DNA from: Alistipes sp. Marseille-P5061 | GTDB lineage: Bacteria > Bacteroidota > Bacteroidia > Bacteroidales > Rikenellaceae | Reading direction: 5' to 3' | DNA: 64,000 bases | Assembly (NCBI RefSeq): GCF_900290115.1 | Contig: NZ_LT985748.1 | Span: 811,120-875,119, forward strand | In this document: positions 8,791 to 16,835 of the stretch, piece by piece | Layout: each line of letters opens with the position of its first letter | Numbering within the stretch: position 1 is the first letter of the stretch | The notes under the pieces: generated by a model | Told to the model about the DNA's origin: nothing | The model's input: the letters and a program-made list of their open reading frames with translations, nothing else | Databases searched by the model: none | Program-made: the position numbers and the translations under genes

Positions 8791-9615
8791 ATGAAACGTC
8801 TGCCCGGCTGCCTGCTCCTTCTGCTGCTTGCCCTCTGCGTCGCGACCGCCCGGGCACAGCGGCAACCGGCGCTGGGTATCGCCTTCTACGACCTCGACGG
8901 ACTCTACGACACCATCCCCGCACTCTTCTACGACGACTCGGACCATACGCCCCGGGGCCGGCTGGCCTGGGACTCGGAGCGCTACCGCCGCAAGATAGCC
9001 CATACGGCCGCCGTCATCGACTCGATGGGGCTGCCCCTCGTGGCGCTCTACGGCGTGGAGAACGAGGCGGTCGTGCGCGACCTTTCGGCCGCCTGCCGGG
9101 GCGACTACAGCTATCTGCACAGCACGATGAACGCCTTCGACGGTCTGGACTTCGCGCTGCTCTACTACGGCGACCTCTTCCGTCCGCTCGATGTGGAGCA
9201 GGGGCGCGACTACCTCTGCATCGAGGGCGTCCTGCGCAGCGACACCCTCGCCCTGGTGCTGAGCTGCGACTACCGGATGGCCCGCTGGGCGGTACGGGAA
9301 CTGCGGCACGACCGGCCAGGGCTGCGGCTGCTCGTGGCCGGACGGACACCCCACCGCGACGCCGCACGGCTGGGTCTCGGCGACCTGCTGCGCCGCGCCG
9401 AACGCGCCGGACGCGGCAACGTACGCTACCCCAACGGCAGCTGGCACATGCGCGACCGCATCCTCGCCGACACGGCGTTCGAGGTCTGCGGCGCGGACGT
9501 CTACGCCCGCCCCTTCCTCTTCGACGAGCGGGGCATCGGGCCGCTTCCCACCTACCGGCGGGAGAAGTACCTCGGAGGTTTCGGTTTTTCCCTGCCAATT
9601 TTCATTTATAGCTGA
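8791..9615 (+). CDS. exported EEP-fold protein with degenerate active site; 3' end rewritten by IS30 insertion
   Basis: A 274-residue secreted protein (signal peptide ending ATARAQ). The spacing of conserved blocks matches the endonuclease/exonuclease/phosphatase family: YDLDGLYDT where active members have YNxENLFDT, YGVEN for xEVEN, FDGLDFALLY for RGIDVALLY, AGRTPH for GDFN, and GFSLPI for SDHLPV. Each catalytic position therefore appears substituted, so nuclease or phosphatase activity is unlikely. The last codon and stop (AGC TGA, 9610-9615) are shared with the left end of an IS30 element. Joining the flanks at the ATA target duplication would give a tail ...FIYIR then stop. Confidence 0.75.
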   Translation: MKRLPGCLLLLLLALCVATARAQRQPALGIAFYDLDGLYDTIPALFYDDSDHTPRGRLAWDSERYRRKIAHTAAVIDSMGLPLVALYGVENEAVVRDLSAACRGDYSYLHSTMNAFDGLDFALLYYGDLFRPLDVEQGRDYLCIEGVLRSDTLALVLSCDYRMARWAVRELRHDRPGLRLLVAGRTPHRDAARLGLGDLLRRAERAGRGNVRYPNGSWHMRDRILADTAFEVCGADVYARPFLFDERGIGPLPTYRREKYLGGFGFSLPIFIYS

Positions 9616-10765
9616 ATTCAACTTGCAAATGCAACAGAATTCTGATTAATAATTTGTTTAAATTTTTCGTTTGGCGTGAGGTATCCAAGTCTTTTACGAG
9701 GTCGATTATTGAGTTTATTTTCAATCCACTTAATCTGTTTGTTGGTTACTTCACTAAAGTCCTTACCCTTTGGGATATACTGCCTGATAAGCCCGTTGGT
9801 GTTTTCATTGGCACCACGTTCCCATGAGTGGTATGGTTTGCAAAAATAGAATTTTATTTCCAATTTTTGCGCAATTTCCTCGTGCTTTGCAAACTCCTTT
9901 CCATTGTCAGCCGTAATTGTGTGTATTAAGTTTTTCACTTTCCGCAGTGCCCATACTGCAATCTTAGCTACCGGGATGGCTTCTTTTCCCGACAACTTGC
10001 GTATCCAGACCCTGCTTGTTGCTCTGTCGTTAATGGTAAGAATGGCACCTTTGTGGTTCTTACCAATAATTGTATCTATCTCTAAATCACCAAATCTCTC
10101 CTTCAGTTCCACTATCTCGGGACGCTCATCAATATCCACCCTGCCTGGGATAAATCCTCGCCCTGCATTTTTAGAACCACGTTTGGCATACCTGCGACCT
10201 TGTCTGCGAAGATATTTGTGCAGTTTGCCACCCCGCCGCTTATCCTCCCAAATCCAGCGATATATCGTTTCGTGAGATACCATCGCAATTCCCTCCAAGC
10301 GGCTCCTGCCGACAATCTGCTCCGGGCTGAATCCTTTCTTCAACAGCTTTATTATCCGTTTTCTCATTGCCGGTGTAAGCACTTCCTTGCGATGTTTTTG
10401 CTGCTTGCGCCTGTCTGCTTTTCGCTGGGCAAGCTCCATGCTATAGCTACCACTTCGGGCGTCGCAATTGCGCTTTATCTCCCTGTAAACAGTGCTTTTA
10501 TCTACTCCGATAGCTTCCGCTATTGCTTTTTTGCTCATCGGTATTTGCAACATCATAGAAATTGCATACCTTTGTTCCTCGGTTATATGTTTGCTCATCT
10601 GCAACTTTTTTTTCTTTGGACGGACAATTAAAGCAAAGATAGCAAACTTTATCCATTCAGAGTGAGAGAAAGGGGGACATTGTCTCTCTTTCCTCTCTGA
10701 AAAATAAATGTTTTTATTGCTTATTATCCGCACCCAAAAAGTTGCATTTATAAGTTGAACTCAAG
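9611..10765. mobile_element. IS30-family insertion sequence
   Basis: A single-transposase element of about 1155 bp. Inverted ends are visible: GAATTCAACTTGCAAATGC at 9614-9632 and its imperfect complement in the right end (10741-10762), matching at 19 of 22 positions. The flanks carry ATA at 9608-9610 and 10766-10768, consistent with a 3-bp target duplication, which sets the ends at 9611 and 10765. The outermost two bases of the ends do not match. GC content is far below that of the neighbours, indicating foreign origin. No passenger gene is present. Confidence 0.85.
9618..10598 (-). CDS. IS30-family transposase
   Basis: A 326-residue DDE transposase. The N-terminal HTH reads ITEEQRYAISMMLQIPMSKKAIAEAIGVDKSTVYREIKRN. 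The catalytic triad is visible as GDLEIDTIIG (D), TITADNGKEFAKH (D) and SWERGANENTNGLIRQYIPKG (E), the last motif being diagnostic of IS30. The ATG at 10598 is chosen because the conserved MSKHITEEQRYAI begins there; an upstream in-frame ATG at 10733 would add 45 residues without homology. The stop codon lies within the left inverted repeat. The frame is open, so the element may be active. Confidence 0.95.
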   Translation of the reverse strand: MSKHITEEQRYAISMMLQIPMSKKAIAEAIGVDKSTVYREIKRNCDARSGSYSMELAQRKADRRKQQKHRKEVLTPAMRKRIIKLLKKGFSPEQIVGRSRLEGIAMVSHETIYRWIWEDKRRGGKLHKYLRRQGRRYAKRGSKNAGRGFIPGRVDIDERPEIVELKERFGDLEIDTIIGKNHKGAILTINDRATSRVWIRKLSGKEAIPVAKIAVWALRKVKNLIHTITADNGKEFAKHEEIAQKLEIKFYFCKPYHSWERGANENTNGLIRQYIPKGKDFSEVTNKQIKWIENKLNNRPRKRLGYLTPNEKFKQIINQNSVAFAS

Positions 10766-10967
10766 ATATTCGCTGAGCAGTTGGAGAAATCGAAATAATT
10801 CACTATATTCGCGCTTCCGAAGCGAAAGTTGGAGAGAGAATTGCGGCGTGTGATACATGACCGCAATTTTTCGGCTATGGGTATTCCCCGAAACGAAAAT
10901 TTTTATTAACTTTACGAGAAGGAACAAAATTTCAAAACTAATCATATTTCAAAACAACACTACTACT

Positions 10968-13697
10968 ATGGCAGACGTTAAACGTGTCTATACCTTCGGC
11001 AACAAGGAGGCCGAAGGAAACGGCAAAATGCGCGAACTGCTCGGCGGCAAGGGTGCCAACCTCGCCGAGATGAACCTCATTGGCATTCCCGTTCCTCCCG
11101 GATTCACCATCACCACGGAGGTCTGCACCGAATACTACGCCCACGGCAAGCAGGCGGTCATCGACCTGCTGCGTCCCGACGTGGAGAAGGCCATCCAGAA
11201 CATCGAGCGGCTGACCGACCGCAAGTTCGGCGACAAGGACAAACCGCTGCTCGTCTCGGTACGCTCGGGCGCACGCGCCTCGATGCCCGGCATGATGGAC
11301 ACGATTCTCAACCTCGGCATGAACGACCAGGCCGTCGAGGCCGTCTCGAAGCTCTCGGGCAACCCCCGCTTCGCATGGGACTCCTACCGCCGCTTCGTCC
11401 AGATGTACGGCGACGTGGTGCTGGGCATGAAGCCCGCATCGAAGGAGGACCACGACCCCTTCGAGGAGATTATCGACGCCAAGAAGAAGCAGCGCGGCGT
11501 GAAGAACGACACCGAGCTGACGACCGACGACCTGAAGGAGCTGGTCAAGGAGTTCAAGGCCGCCGTCAAGAAGCAGACCGGCGAGCACTTCCCGACCAAT
11601 CCGTGGGACCAGCTCTGGGGAGCCATCTGCGCCGTCTTCGGCTCGTGGATGAACGAGCGCGCCATCCTCTACCGCAAGCTCAACAACATCCCCGCCGAGT
11701 GGGGTACGGCCGTATCGGTACAGGCCATGGTATTCGGCAACATGGGCAACAACTCGGCTACGGGCGTGGCCTTCTCGCGCGACGCCGCAACGGGTGAGAA
11801 CATCTTCAACGGCGAGTACCTCATCAACGCCCAGGGCGAGGATGTGGTGGCCGGCATCCGCACCCCGCAGCAGATTACCATCGAGGGTTCGAAGCGCTGG
11901 GCCAAGGCTCAGAACATCTCCGAGGAGGAGCGCAAGAGCAAGTATCCTTCGCTCGAGGAGGTGATGCCCGACGTATACAAGGAGCTCAACGAAATCCAGC
12001 ACCACCTGGAGCAGTACTTCACCGACATGCAGGACATCGAGTTCACGATTCAGGACGGCAAGCTCTGGATGCTGCAGTGCCGCAACGGCAAGCGCACGGG
12101 TGCCGCCATGGTGAAGATTGCCATGGACATGCTGCGCGAGGGGCTCATCGACGAGAAGACCGCCGTGCTGCGCTGCGAGCCCGCAAAGCTCGACGAGCTG
12201 CTCCACCCGGTATTCGACAAGACGGCCATCGCTTCGGCGCAGGTCATCACCAAGGGTCTGCCCGCATCGCCCGGCGCCGCCACGGGTCCCGTGGTCTTCT
12301 TCGCCGAGGATGCCGAGAAGATTTTCGCCAAGACGGGCCAGAAGGCCGTGCTCGTACGCATCGAGACCTCGCCCGAGGACCTCAAGGGCATGCTCGACGC
12401 CGCAGGTATCCTGACGGCACGCGGCGGCATGACCTCGCACGCCGCCGTCGTTGCCCGCGGTATGGGCAAGTGCTGCGTGTCGGGTGCCGGCGAGCTGCAG
12501 ATTGACTACAAGGCCCGCACCATCCAGGTCAACGGCTTCACCGTCAAGGAGGGCGACTGGATTTCGCTCAACGGCTCGACGGGCGAGGTATACCTGGGCC
12601 AGGTTGCCACGAAGGCCGCCGACCTGAGCGGCGACTTCGGCAAACTGATGGAGCTGGCTTCGAAATACGCCGTGCTGAAGGTGCGCGCCAACGCCGACAC
12701 GCCGAAGGATGCCGCCCAGGCATTCGAGTTCGGCGCCGAGGGCATCGGCCTCTGCCGCACGGAGCACATGTTCTTCGAGGGCGACCGCATCAAGGCCATC
12801 CGCGAGATGATTCTGGCCGACGACGAGGCCGGCCGCCGCGTGGCGCTCTCCAAGCTGCTGCCCATGCAGCGCGGTGACTTCGAGGGGCTGTTCAAGGTCA
12901 TGAAGGGATATCCCGTGACGGTCCGCCTGCTCGACCCCCCTCTGCACGAGTTCGTGCCCCACGATGAGAAGGGCCAGCGCGAGATGGCCAAGGAGATGGG
13001 CGTATCGCTCAAGAAGATTGTCGACAAGGTGGAGTCGCTGGCCGAGTTCAACCCGATGCTGGGACACCGCGGCTGCCGTCTGGGCAACACCTATCCCGAA
13101 ATCACCGAGATGCAGACCCGTGCCATCATCGAGGCTGCGATGAACGTCCGCGCGATGGGTATTCCGGTACACGTCGAGATTATGGTTCCGCTGGTGGGCA
13201 ACCACAAGGAGCTCCGCTACCAGAAGAACATCATCGACAAGACGGCCGAGCAGGTATTCTCGGAGCGCAACGACCGCATCGAGTACATGGTCGGTACGAT
13301 GATTGAGGTGCCGCGCGCCGCCGTGACGGCCAACCAGATTGCCGAGGTTGCCGAGTTCTTCTCGTTCGGTACGAACGACCTGACGCAGATGACGCTCGGA
13401 TTCTCGCGCGACGATATCGGCAAGTTCCTGCCCATCTACCTCGAGAAGGGCATCCTGAAGAACGACCCGTTCCAGATTCTGGACCGCAACGGCGTGGGCC
13501 AGCTCATCCGCGAGGCCGTCTTCAAGGGCCGCGGCACGCGTCCGAACCTCAAGTGCGGTATCTGCGGCGAGCATGGCGGCGAGCCCTCGTCGGTGGAGTT
13601 CTGCCACTATGCCGGTCTGAACTACGTCAGCTGCTCGCCCTTCCGCGTGCCCATCGCACGTCTGGCCGCAGCCCACGCAGCGCTCAACGAAAAGTAA
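10968..13697 (+). CDS. ppdK: pyruvate, phosphate dikinase
   Basis: Interconverts pyruvate, ATP and Pi with phosphoenolpyruvate, AMP and PPi in the cytoplasm, linking glycolysis and gluconeogenesis. Its 909 residues match the family. Visible landmarks are [21 protein letters not shown], the nucleotide-binding [20 protein letters not shown], the phosphohistidine motif [15 protein letters not shown] (His about 491), the PEP-binding LCRTEHMFF, and the C-terminal CGICGEHGG with [13 protein letters not shown]. The start at 10968 is chosen over an upstream ATG (10857) because [11 protein letters not shown] is the usual N-terminus. A possible -7 box TAACTTTA lies at 10907-10914, downstream of the IS element. 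A strong terminator follows. Confidence 0.97.
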   Translation: MADVKRVYTFGNKEAEGNGKMRELLGGKGANLAEMNLIGIPVPPGFTITTEVCTEYYAHGKQAVIDLLRPDVEKAIQNIERLTDRKFGDKDKPLLVSVRSGARASMPGMMDTILNLGMNDQAVEAVSKLSGNPRFAWDSYRRFVQMYGDVVLGMKPASKEDHDPFEEIIDAKKKQRGVKNDTELTTDDLKELVKEFKAAVKKQTGEHFPTNPWDQLWGAICAVFGSWMNERAILYRKLNNIPAEWGTAVSVQAMVFGNMGNNSATGVAFSRDAATGENIFNGEYLINAQGEDVVAGIRTPQQITIEGSKRWAKAQNISEEERKSKYPSLEEVMPDVYKELNEIQHHLEQYFTDMQDIEFTIQDGKLWMLQCRNGKRTGAAMVKIAMDMLREGLIDEKTAVLRCEPAKLDELLHPVFDKTAIASAQVITKGLPASPGAATGPVVFFAEDAEKIFAKTGQKAVLVRIETSPEDLKGMLDAAGILTARGGMTSHAAVVARGMGKCCVSGAGELQIDYKARTIQVNGFTVKEGDWISLNGSTGEVYLGQVATKAADLSGDFGKLMELASKYAVLKVRANADTPKDAAQAFEFGAEGIGLCRTEHMFFEGDRIKAIREMILADDEAGRRVALSKLLPMQRGDFEGLFKVMKGYPVTVRLLDPPLHEFVPHDEKGQREMAKEMGVSLKKIVDKVESLAEFNPMLGHRGCRLGNTYPEITEMQTRAIIEAAMNVRAMGIPVHVEIMVPLVGNHKELRYQKNIIDKTAEQVFSERNDRIEYMVGTMIEVPRAAVTANQIAEVAEFFSFGTNDLTQMTLGFSRDDIGKFLPIYLEKGILKNDPFQILDRNGVGQLIREAVFKGRGTRPNLKCGICGEHGGEPSSVEFCHYAGLNYVSCSPFRVPIARLAAAHAALNEK

Positions 13698-13750
13698 CAT
13701 CCGCGCCGAGGGGGGGGGCAACGCGAATGCCTCCGCCCGGCCGACAACCG

Positions 13751-13786
13751 AAAAGCCCCTGCATCCTTCGATGCGGGGGCTTTTTT
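13751..13786 (+). terminator. intrinsic terminator of ppdK
   Basis: AGCCCCTGCATC pairs with GATGCGGGGGCT around CTTC, followed by TTTTTT. The A-run before the stem could also allow function on the other strand. Confidence 0.9.
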
Positions 13787-14029
13787 GCATGCGCTCCTCC
13801 CCGCGACCGCGGATGAGGCCGCAGATGGGGCCGCGGCGGGTAACGTGCACTCCGACAGGGGAGACGGGAAAACCGACAGCCGTCACCGGGCCCCGTCTGC
13901 AAGGAAGAGGCCGCCGCGTTTCCCGTTCGGCACGCTTCGTGCGGGGATACACCCGGGCGAGGTACAGCTCCGGGGCCGATGGAGCGAATCACCGGTTGGT
14001 CGGGAAAAAAGAGCTGTTCGTTGAAATTT

Positions 14030-14061
14030 TTTGGCCCGAGGAGAGAATATCGCTATATTTG
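14030..14061 (+). promoter_or_regulatory. near-consensus promoter of the beta-barrel gene
   Basis: TTTG (14030-14033), a 20-bp spacer and TATATTTG (14054-14061), 35 bp before the ATG at 14096. Confidence 0.75.
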
Positions 14062-14095
14062 AACTGGCAAGCAATACAAAAAAAGCATCACAACC

Positions 14096-14557
14096 ATGAA
14101 AAAAATCATTCTTGCTATCGCCATCATGCTGTGCTCGACCTCGATAGCGTCGGCACAGGATGCCGGGAAGTGGGCCATTGTCCCCAAAATGAGCATCTAC
14201 ACGAACGTCGGCGACGCCGTAGTCGGTCTGGGCGCATCGGGCCGCTACAGCATTACGGACAACTGGCGCATCGAGCCCGCCATTGCGGCGCTGCTCCACC
14301 GCGACTGTTCGATTGACGTCAGCTGCGACGCACAATACCTCTTCCACATCGGCGACGCCTGGGCCATCTACCCCTCGGTCGGCCTCACGACCAACGACAT
14401 CGGCAAGTGGGCCGTCGGTCTGAATGTGGGAGGCGGCTTCGACTTCCGCGTCGCCAACAACTGGGACATCACGGCCGGGCTCAAATGGCAGCCCATGTTC
14501 GACGACCGACGTACCAATCCGGTTGTCATCATGGTAGGCGGCGCCTACCGATTCTGA
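14096..14557 (+). CDS. small outer-membrane beta-barrel protein
   Basis: A 153-residue protein with a cleavable signal peptide (MKKIILAIAIMLCSTSIASA followed by QD). The mature part alternates polar and apolar residues in short strands with Gly/Asn turns (GLGASGRYSITDNWRIEP, YPSVGLTTNDIGKWAVGLNVGGG, WDITAGLKW) and ends in VGGAYRF. A terminal Phe after an amphipathic strand is the usual BAM recognition signal. This fits an OmpX/OmpW-like eight-stranded barrel, but no precise family is recognised. It has its own promoter and terminator, so it is monocistronic. Confidence 0.8.
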   Translation: MKKIILAIAIMLCSTSIASAQDAGKWAIVPKMSIYTNVGDAVVGLGASGRYSITDNWRIEPAIAALLHRDCSIDVSCDAQYLFHIGDAWAIYPSVGLTTNDIGKWAVGLNVGGGFDFRVANNWDITAGLKWQPMFDDRRTNPVVIMVGGAYRF

Positions 14558-14584
14558 GAAACCGGGACCCGGTCTCCGGATACG

Positions 14585-14622
14585 AAAAAGGCTCTTCTGC
14601 TATGCAGAAGAGCCTCTATTTT
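14585..14622 (+). terminator. intrinsic terminator
   Basis: GGCTCTTCTGC (14590-14600), loop TAT, GCAGAAGAGCC (14604-14614), then TCTATTTT. The 11-bp stem is perfect. Confidence 0.85.
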
Positions 14623-14794
14623 GGTCTGTCCGGTTCCGGACGATGAGATGAGCCTTGTAAAGGTCCGATGCGCCGGAAGAGGCGGAATTACGACCGAAAG
14701 GCAAGAGCACATTCCGTCTTGCTTGCTCCCTGAGCCGAATGGCTATCCCGGGTCGCACCGAAGACCGGCACCGCTCCTCCCCCGGTTCCACCCG

Positions 14795-14869
14795 GGTTCT
14801 GGTTCGCCCGGTTCTGGTTTGCCCAGTTCTGTTCGCCCCGGCCTCGGTTCGCCCGACCCCGTTTCGCCC
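14795..14869 (+). repeat. five degenerate 15-bp tandem repeats, noncoding
   Basis: Units of 15 bp beginning GGTTCTGGTTCGCCC (14795-14809) repeat at 14810, 14825, 14840 and 14855 with increasing divergence. The wider stretch 14623-14900 holds no convincing gene; open frames across it are composed of Pro, Arg and Ser from the repeat. Confidence 0.7.
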
Positions 14870-14900
14870 CGGCTCCGCACTGCTCCGCGCCCCGTATACC

Positions 14901-15434
14901 CTACTGAGCCTCGTTGCAGCGAATCATCTCGAAGATGCGGAAGCCGACCGGTGCGTAACTCCGCCATGCGCGGCGCTTGACCCCGTACCTCAGGGCACGA
15001 CCGCCCGAGTAGAGCGTCACGTCGGCCTCGGCTTCGGGGTCGAAGAAGCGGTAGAAGGGGGCCACATCCGTCGAGAGCGAGTAGCGATGGACCCACATGC
15101 GCCGCTCCGGCTCGATGTAGAGCCGCTCGACACGACCCGCAATCCGCGTCGTGCCCGAGCGGAAGCAGACCGAATCGGCCGGCAGGGGCTCGGCCATGCG
15201 GTAGGTGAAGTTGAGCGTCGCCCGGCCGTCGCGCCCCGTCTTATAGGTGATGTCGAAGGTCAAATCGCCCGACCCCTCCCGCTCGAAGAGCGTCACGGGG
15301 AAGGTGTGGTAGATGGTGCCGTCCGCCTCGTGGCGCGCCACATAGCGGTCACGAATCTCCTGCGCCCGCAGCTGCTGCACCGAGCAGACAGCCGTCAGCA
15401 GCAGGACCGCCGTCAGCAGCGCACGCCTAATCAC
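14901..15434 (-). CDS. exported protein of unknown function (DUF3108-like)
   Basis: A 177-residue protein reading from the GTG at 15434 (VIRRALLTAVLLLTAVCSV...LRAQ), which gives a proper signal peptide. The start overlaps the end of the upstream gene by 8 bp, which favours translational coupling. The mature part is beta-rich: TIYHTFPVTLFEREGSGDLTF, TYRMAEPLPADSVCFRSGTTRI and YSLSTDVAPFYRFF. Its pattern recalls periplasmic DUF3108-like or lipocalin-like beta proteins, but this is tentative. Longer versions of the frame run through the neighbouring gene and are rejected. Confidence 0.7.
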   Translation of the reverse strand: MIRRALLTAVLLLTAVCSVQQLRAQEIRDRYVARHEADGTIYHTFPVTLFEREGSGDLTFDITYKTGRDGRATLNFTYRMAEPLPADSVCFRSGTTRIAGRVERLYIEPERRMWVHRYSLSTDVAPFYRFFDPEAEADVTLYSGGRALRYGVKRRAWRSYAPVGFRIFEMIRCNEAQ

Positions 15435-15732
15435 CGTAGACAATGACCGTGTAAATCGTATAGACGCCCACGTAGGACTTCGCCTGGTAGTCGACGTGGT
15501 GGATGCGCGTGATGCCGGCATCGCGCGCCGCCGTCTGGATGCTGGCATCGCCCAGCGCCACCAGACCCACGTATCCCTTCACCTCGGCCGTGCCGACCTT
15601 GCTCGAACCGGCATTGCCCGTAACGGCCAGACCGTCCTTCACATCGGTATAGATGCCGCCTACGACCGGCGACTTGACGCACCCGGCGCATGCCAGCGCC
15701 ACGAATGCTGCAGCCAGAAACTTCTTCATCAC
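15427..15732 (-). CDS. TRL-like family lipoprotein
   Basis: A 101-residue protein with a lipoprotein signal (MMKKFLAAAFVALACAGC). The mature part, PVVGGIYTDVKDGLAVTGNAGSSKVGTAEV followed by GLVALGDASIQTAARDAGITRIHHVDYQ, is the pattern of the small TRL-like family, in which a short conserved domain follows the lipobox. The function is not known. It is followed, with an 8-bp overlap, by the exported protein gene, and preceded by def with no intergenic space. Confidence 0.8.
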   Translation of the reverse strand: MMKKFLAAAFVALACAGCVKSPVVGGIYTDVKDGLAVTGNAGSSKVGTAEVKGYVGLVALGDASIQTAARDAGITRIHHVDYQAKSYVGVYTIYTVIVYGD

Positions 15733-16278
15733 TTACTTGGTTTTATAGGCGCAACGGTACTTGCCCTTGGCCAGATTCAACAGTTTTCCCTTGAGCAGCT
15801 GACGGCGCAGCGGCGAGACGCGGTCGGTGAAGACCGTTCCCTCGATGTGGTCGTACTCGTGCTGGATGACCCACGCCTTGAGCCCCGTGAACTCCTCGTC
15901 GTGCTCGACGAAGTCGGTATCGAGGTAGCGCATGCGAATCGAGAGCGAACGCGTCACGTCGGCGTAGAGCCCCGGGAAGGAGAGGCAGCCCTCGTTGTAG
16001 CTCTTCTTCTCGTCGGAGTATTCGTAGATTTCGGCATTGACGAAGGCCCGCCTGTAGTCGGCGCACGAGGGGTCCTCTTCGGCCCACGGCGTGCAGTCGA
16101 CGATGAAGAAGCGGATGTCCTTGCCGATTTGCGGAGCGGCAAGGCCCACGCCGCCGGCCTCCTCGAGCGTGAGGAACATGTCCTTCTCGAGCTGCTTCAC
16201 GTCGAGCGTTCCGGGCTCGAGCGGGGTGCAGTGCTTGCGCAGCACCTCGTCGCCATAGATAACAATCGGATAAATCAT
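15733..16278 (-). CDS. def: peptide deformylase
   Basis: Removes the formyl group from the N-terminal Met of nascent proteins. All three motifs are intact: GVGLAAPQIG (motif 1), EGCLSFPG with the metal-binding Cys (motif 2) and QHEYDHIEG with two His ligands and the catalytic Glu (motif 3). Length 181 is typical. The ATG at 16278 (MIYPIVIYGD) is chosen because the family starts there and because it overlaps the ruvX stop by 4 bp (ATGA). An upstream extension to 16485 would lie wholly inside ruvX. Confidence 0.96.
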   Translation of the reverse strand: MIYPIVIYGDEVLRKHCTPLEPGTLDVKQLEKDMFLTLEEAGGVGLAAPQIGKDIRFFIVDCTPWAEEDPSCADYRRAFVNAEIYEYSDEKKSYNEGCLSFPGLYADVTRSLSIRMRYLDTDFVEHDEEFTGLKAWVIQHEYDHIEGTVFTDRVSPLRRQLLKGKLLNLAKGKYRCAYKTK

Positions 16279-16688
16279 CGGTTGAATTCCATATAACTTT
16301 GCAAAATAATCGTGGCGGAGATTTTGTCCACCAGCGCCTTGTTGCGGCGCGCCATGCGGCCGATGCCGCTTTCGAGCATCGTGCGGTGCGCCATCACCGA
16401 GGTGAAGCGCTCGTCGTGGAAGCAGACCTCCTTGTCGGGATAGGCCCGGCGCAGACGGGCCGCCAGCGGCTCGACGTAGCGCCACGTCTCCGACGGCGTG
16501 CCGTCCATCTGCAGCGGCTTGCCCAGGACGATGGTCGAGACATCCTCACGCGCGAAGTAGTCAGCCAGCCACCGTTCGAGCTCCTTCGTCTCGACGGTCA
16601 CCAGCCCCCCGGCGATGATGCGCAGCGGGTCGCTCACGGCTATTCCCGTGCGCCGCGTCCCGTAGTCTATGGCCATGATGCGTCCCAT
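16275..16688 (-). CDS. ruvX: putative pre-16S rRNA nuclease / Holliday-junction resolvase YqgF
   Basis: An RNase H-fold nuclease of 137 residues implicated in pre-16S rRNA 5' end processing. The first catalytic Asp lies in MAIDYGTRRTGIAVSDPL, the conserved strand in VSTIVLGKPLQMDGT, and the Glu region in EVCFHDERFTSVMA. The last conserved Asp is in NKALVDKISATIILQSYM. All positions appear intact. It sits between a small membrane-protein gene and def and overlaps def by 4 bp, which indicates co-transcription. Confidence 0.94.
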   Translation of the reverse strand: MGRIMAIDYGTRRTGIAVSDPLRIIAGGLVTVETKELERWLADYFAREDVSTIVLGKPLQMDGTPSETWRYVEPLAARLRRAYPDKEVCFHDERFTSVMAHRTMLESGIGRMARRNKALVDKISATIILQSYMEFNR

Positions 16689-16694
16689 GCCTGC

Positions 16695-16832
16695 TCAGAG
16701 GTTAAGGTCCGACCCGGGATTGAGCCACCCCGCAGCGAGGAGCAGCCCGCCGAGGAGCATGCCCAGCAGGAAACAGACGAGCACCACGAGCCACAGGCGC
16801 CGACGCCGCTTTGCCGCGAGGTTTGCCTCCAT
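16695..16832 (-). CDS. 45-residue single-span membrane protein
   Basis: A short frame between glyS and ruvX that gives a coherent product: a basic N-terminus (MEANLAAKRRRR), one hydrophobic segment (LWLVVLVCFLLGMLLGGLLL) and a short C-terminal tail (AAGWLNPGSDLNL). The basic-then-hydrophobic order predicts N-in, C-out topology. It begins 3 bp after the glyS stop and ends 6 bp before the ruvX start, filling the gap exactly, which argues that it is a real gene. No function is known. Confidence 0.65.
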   Translation of the reverse strand: MEANLAAKRRRRLWLVVLVCFLLGMLLGGLLLAAGWLNPGSDLNL

Positions 16833-16835
16833 CTG

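Noticed and set aside
10598..10733. N-terminal extension of the IS30 transposase to 10733
   Set aside because: The extra 45 residues have no family homology and the HTH starts directly after the ATG at 10598.
10938..13952. A 1004-residue open frame antisense to ppdK
   Set aside because: Arg/His/Leu/Ala-rich shadow of a high-GC gene; the sense strand encodes a full pyruvate phosphate dikinase.
14739..15446. A 235-residue plus-strand frame across the 15-bp repeats
   Set aside because: Lies opposite the exported-protein gene and consists of repeat-derived Pro/Arg/Ser residues followed by an antisense shadow.
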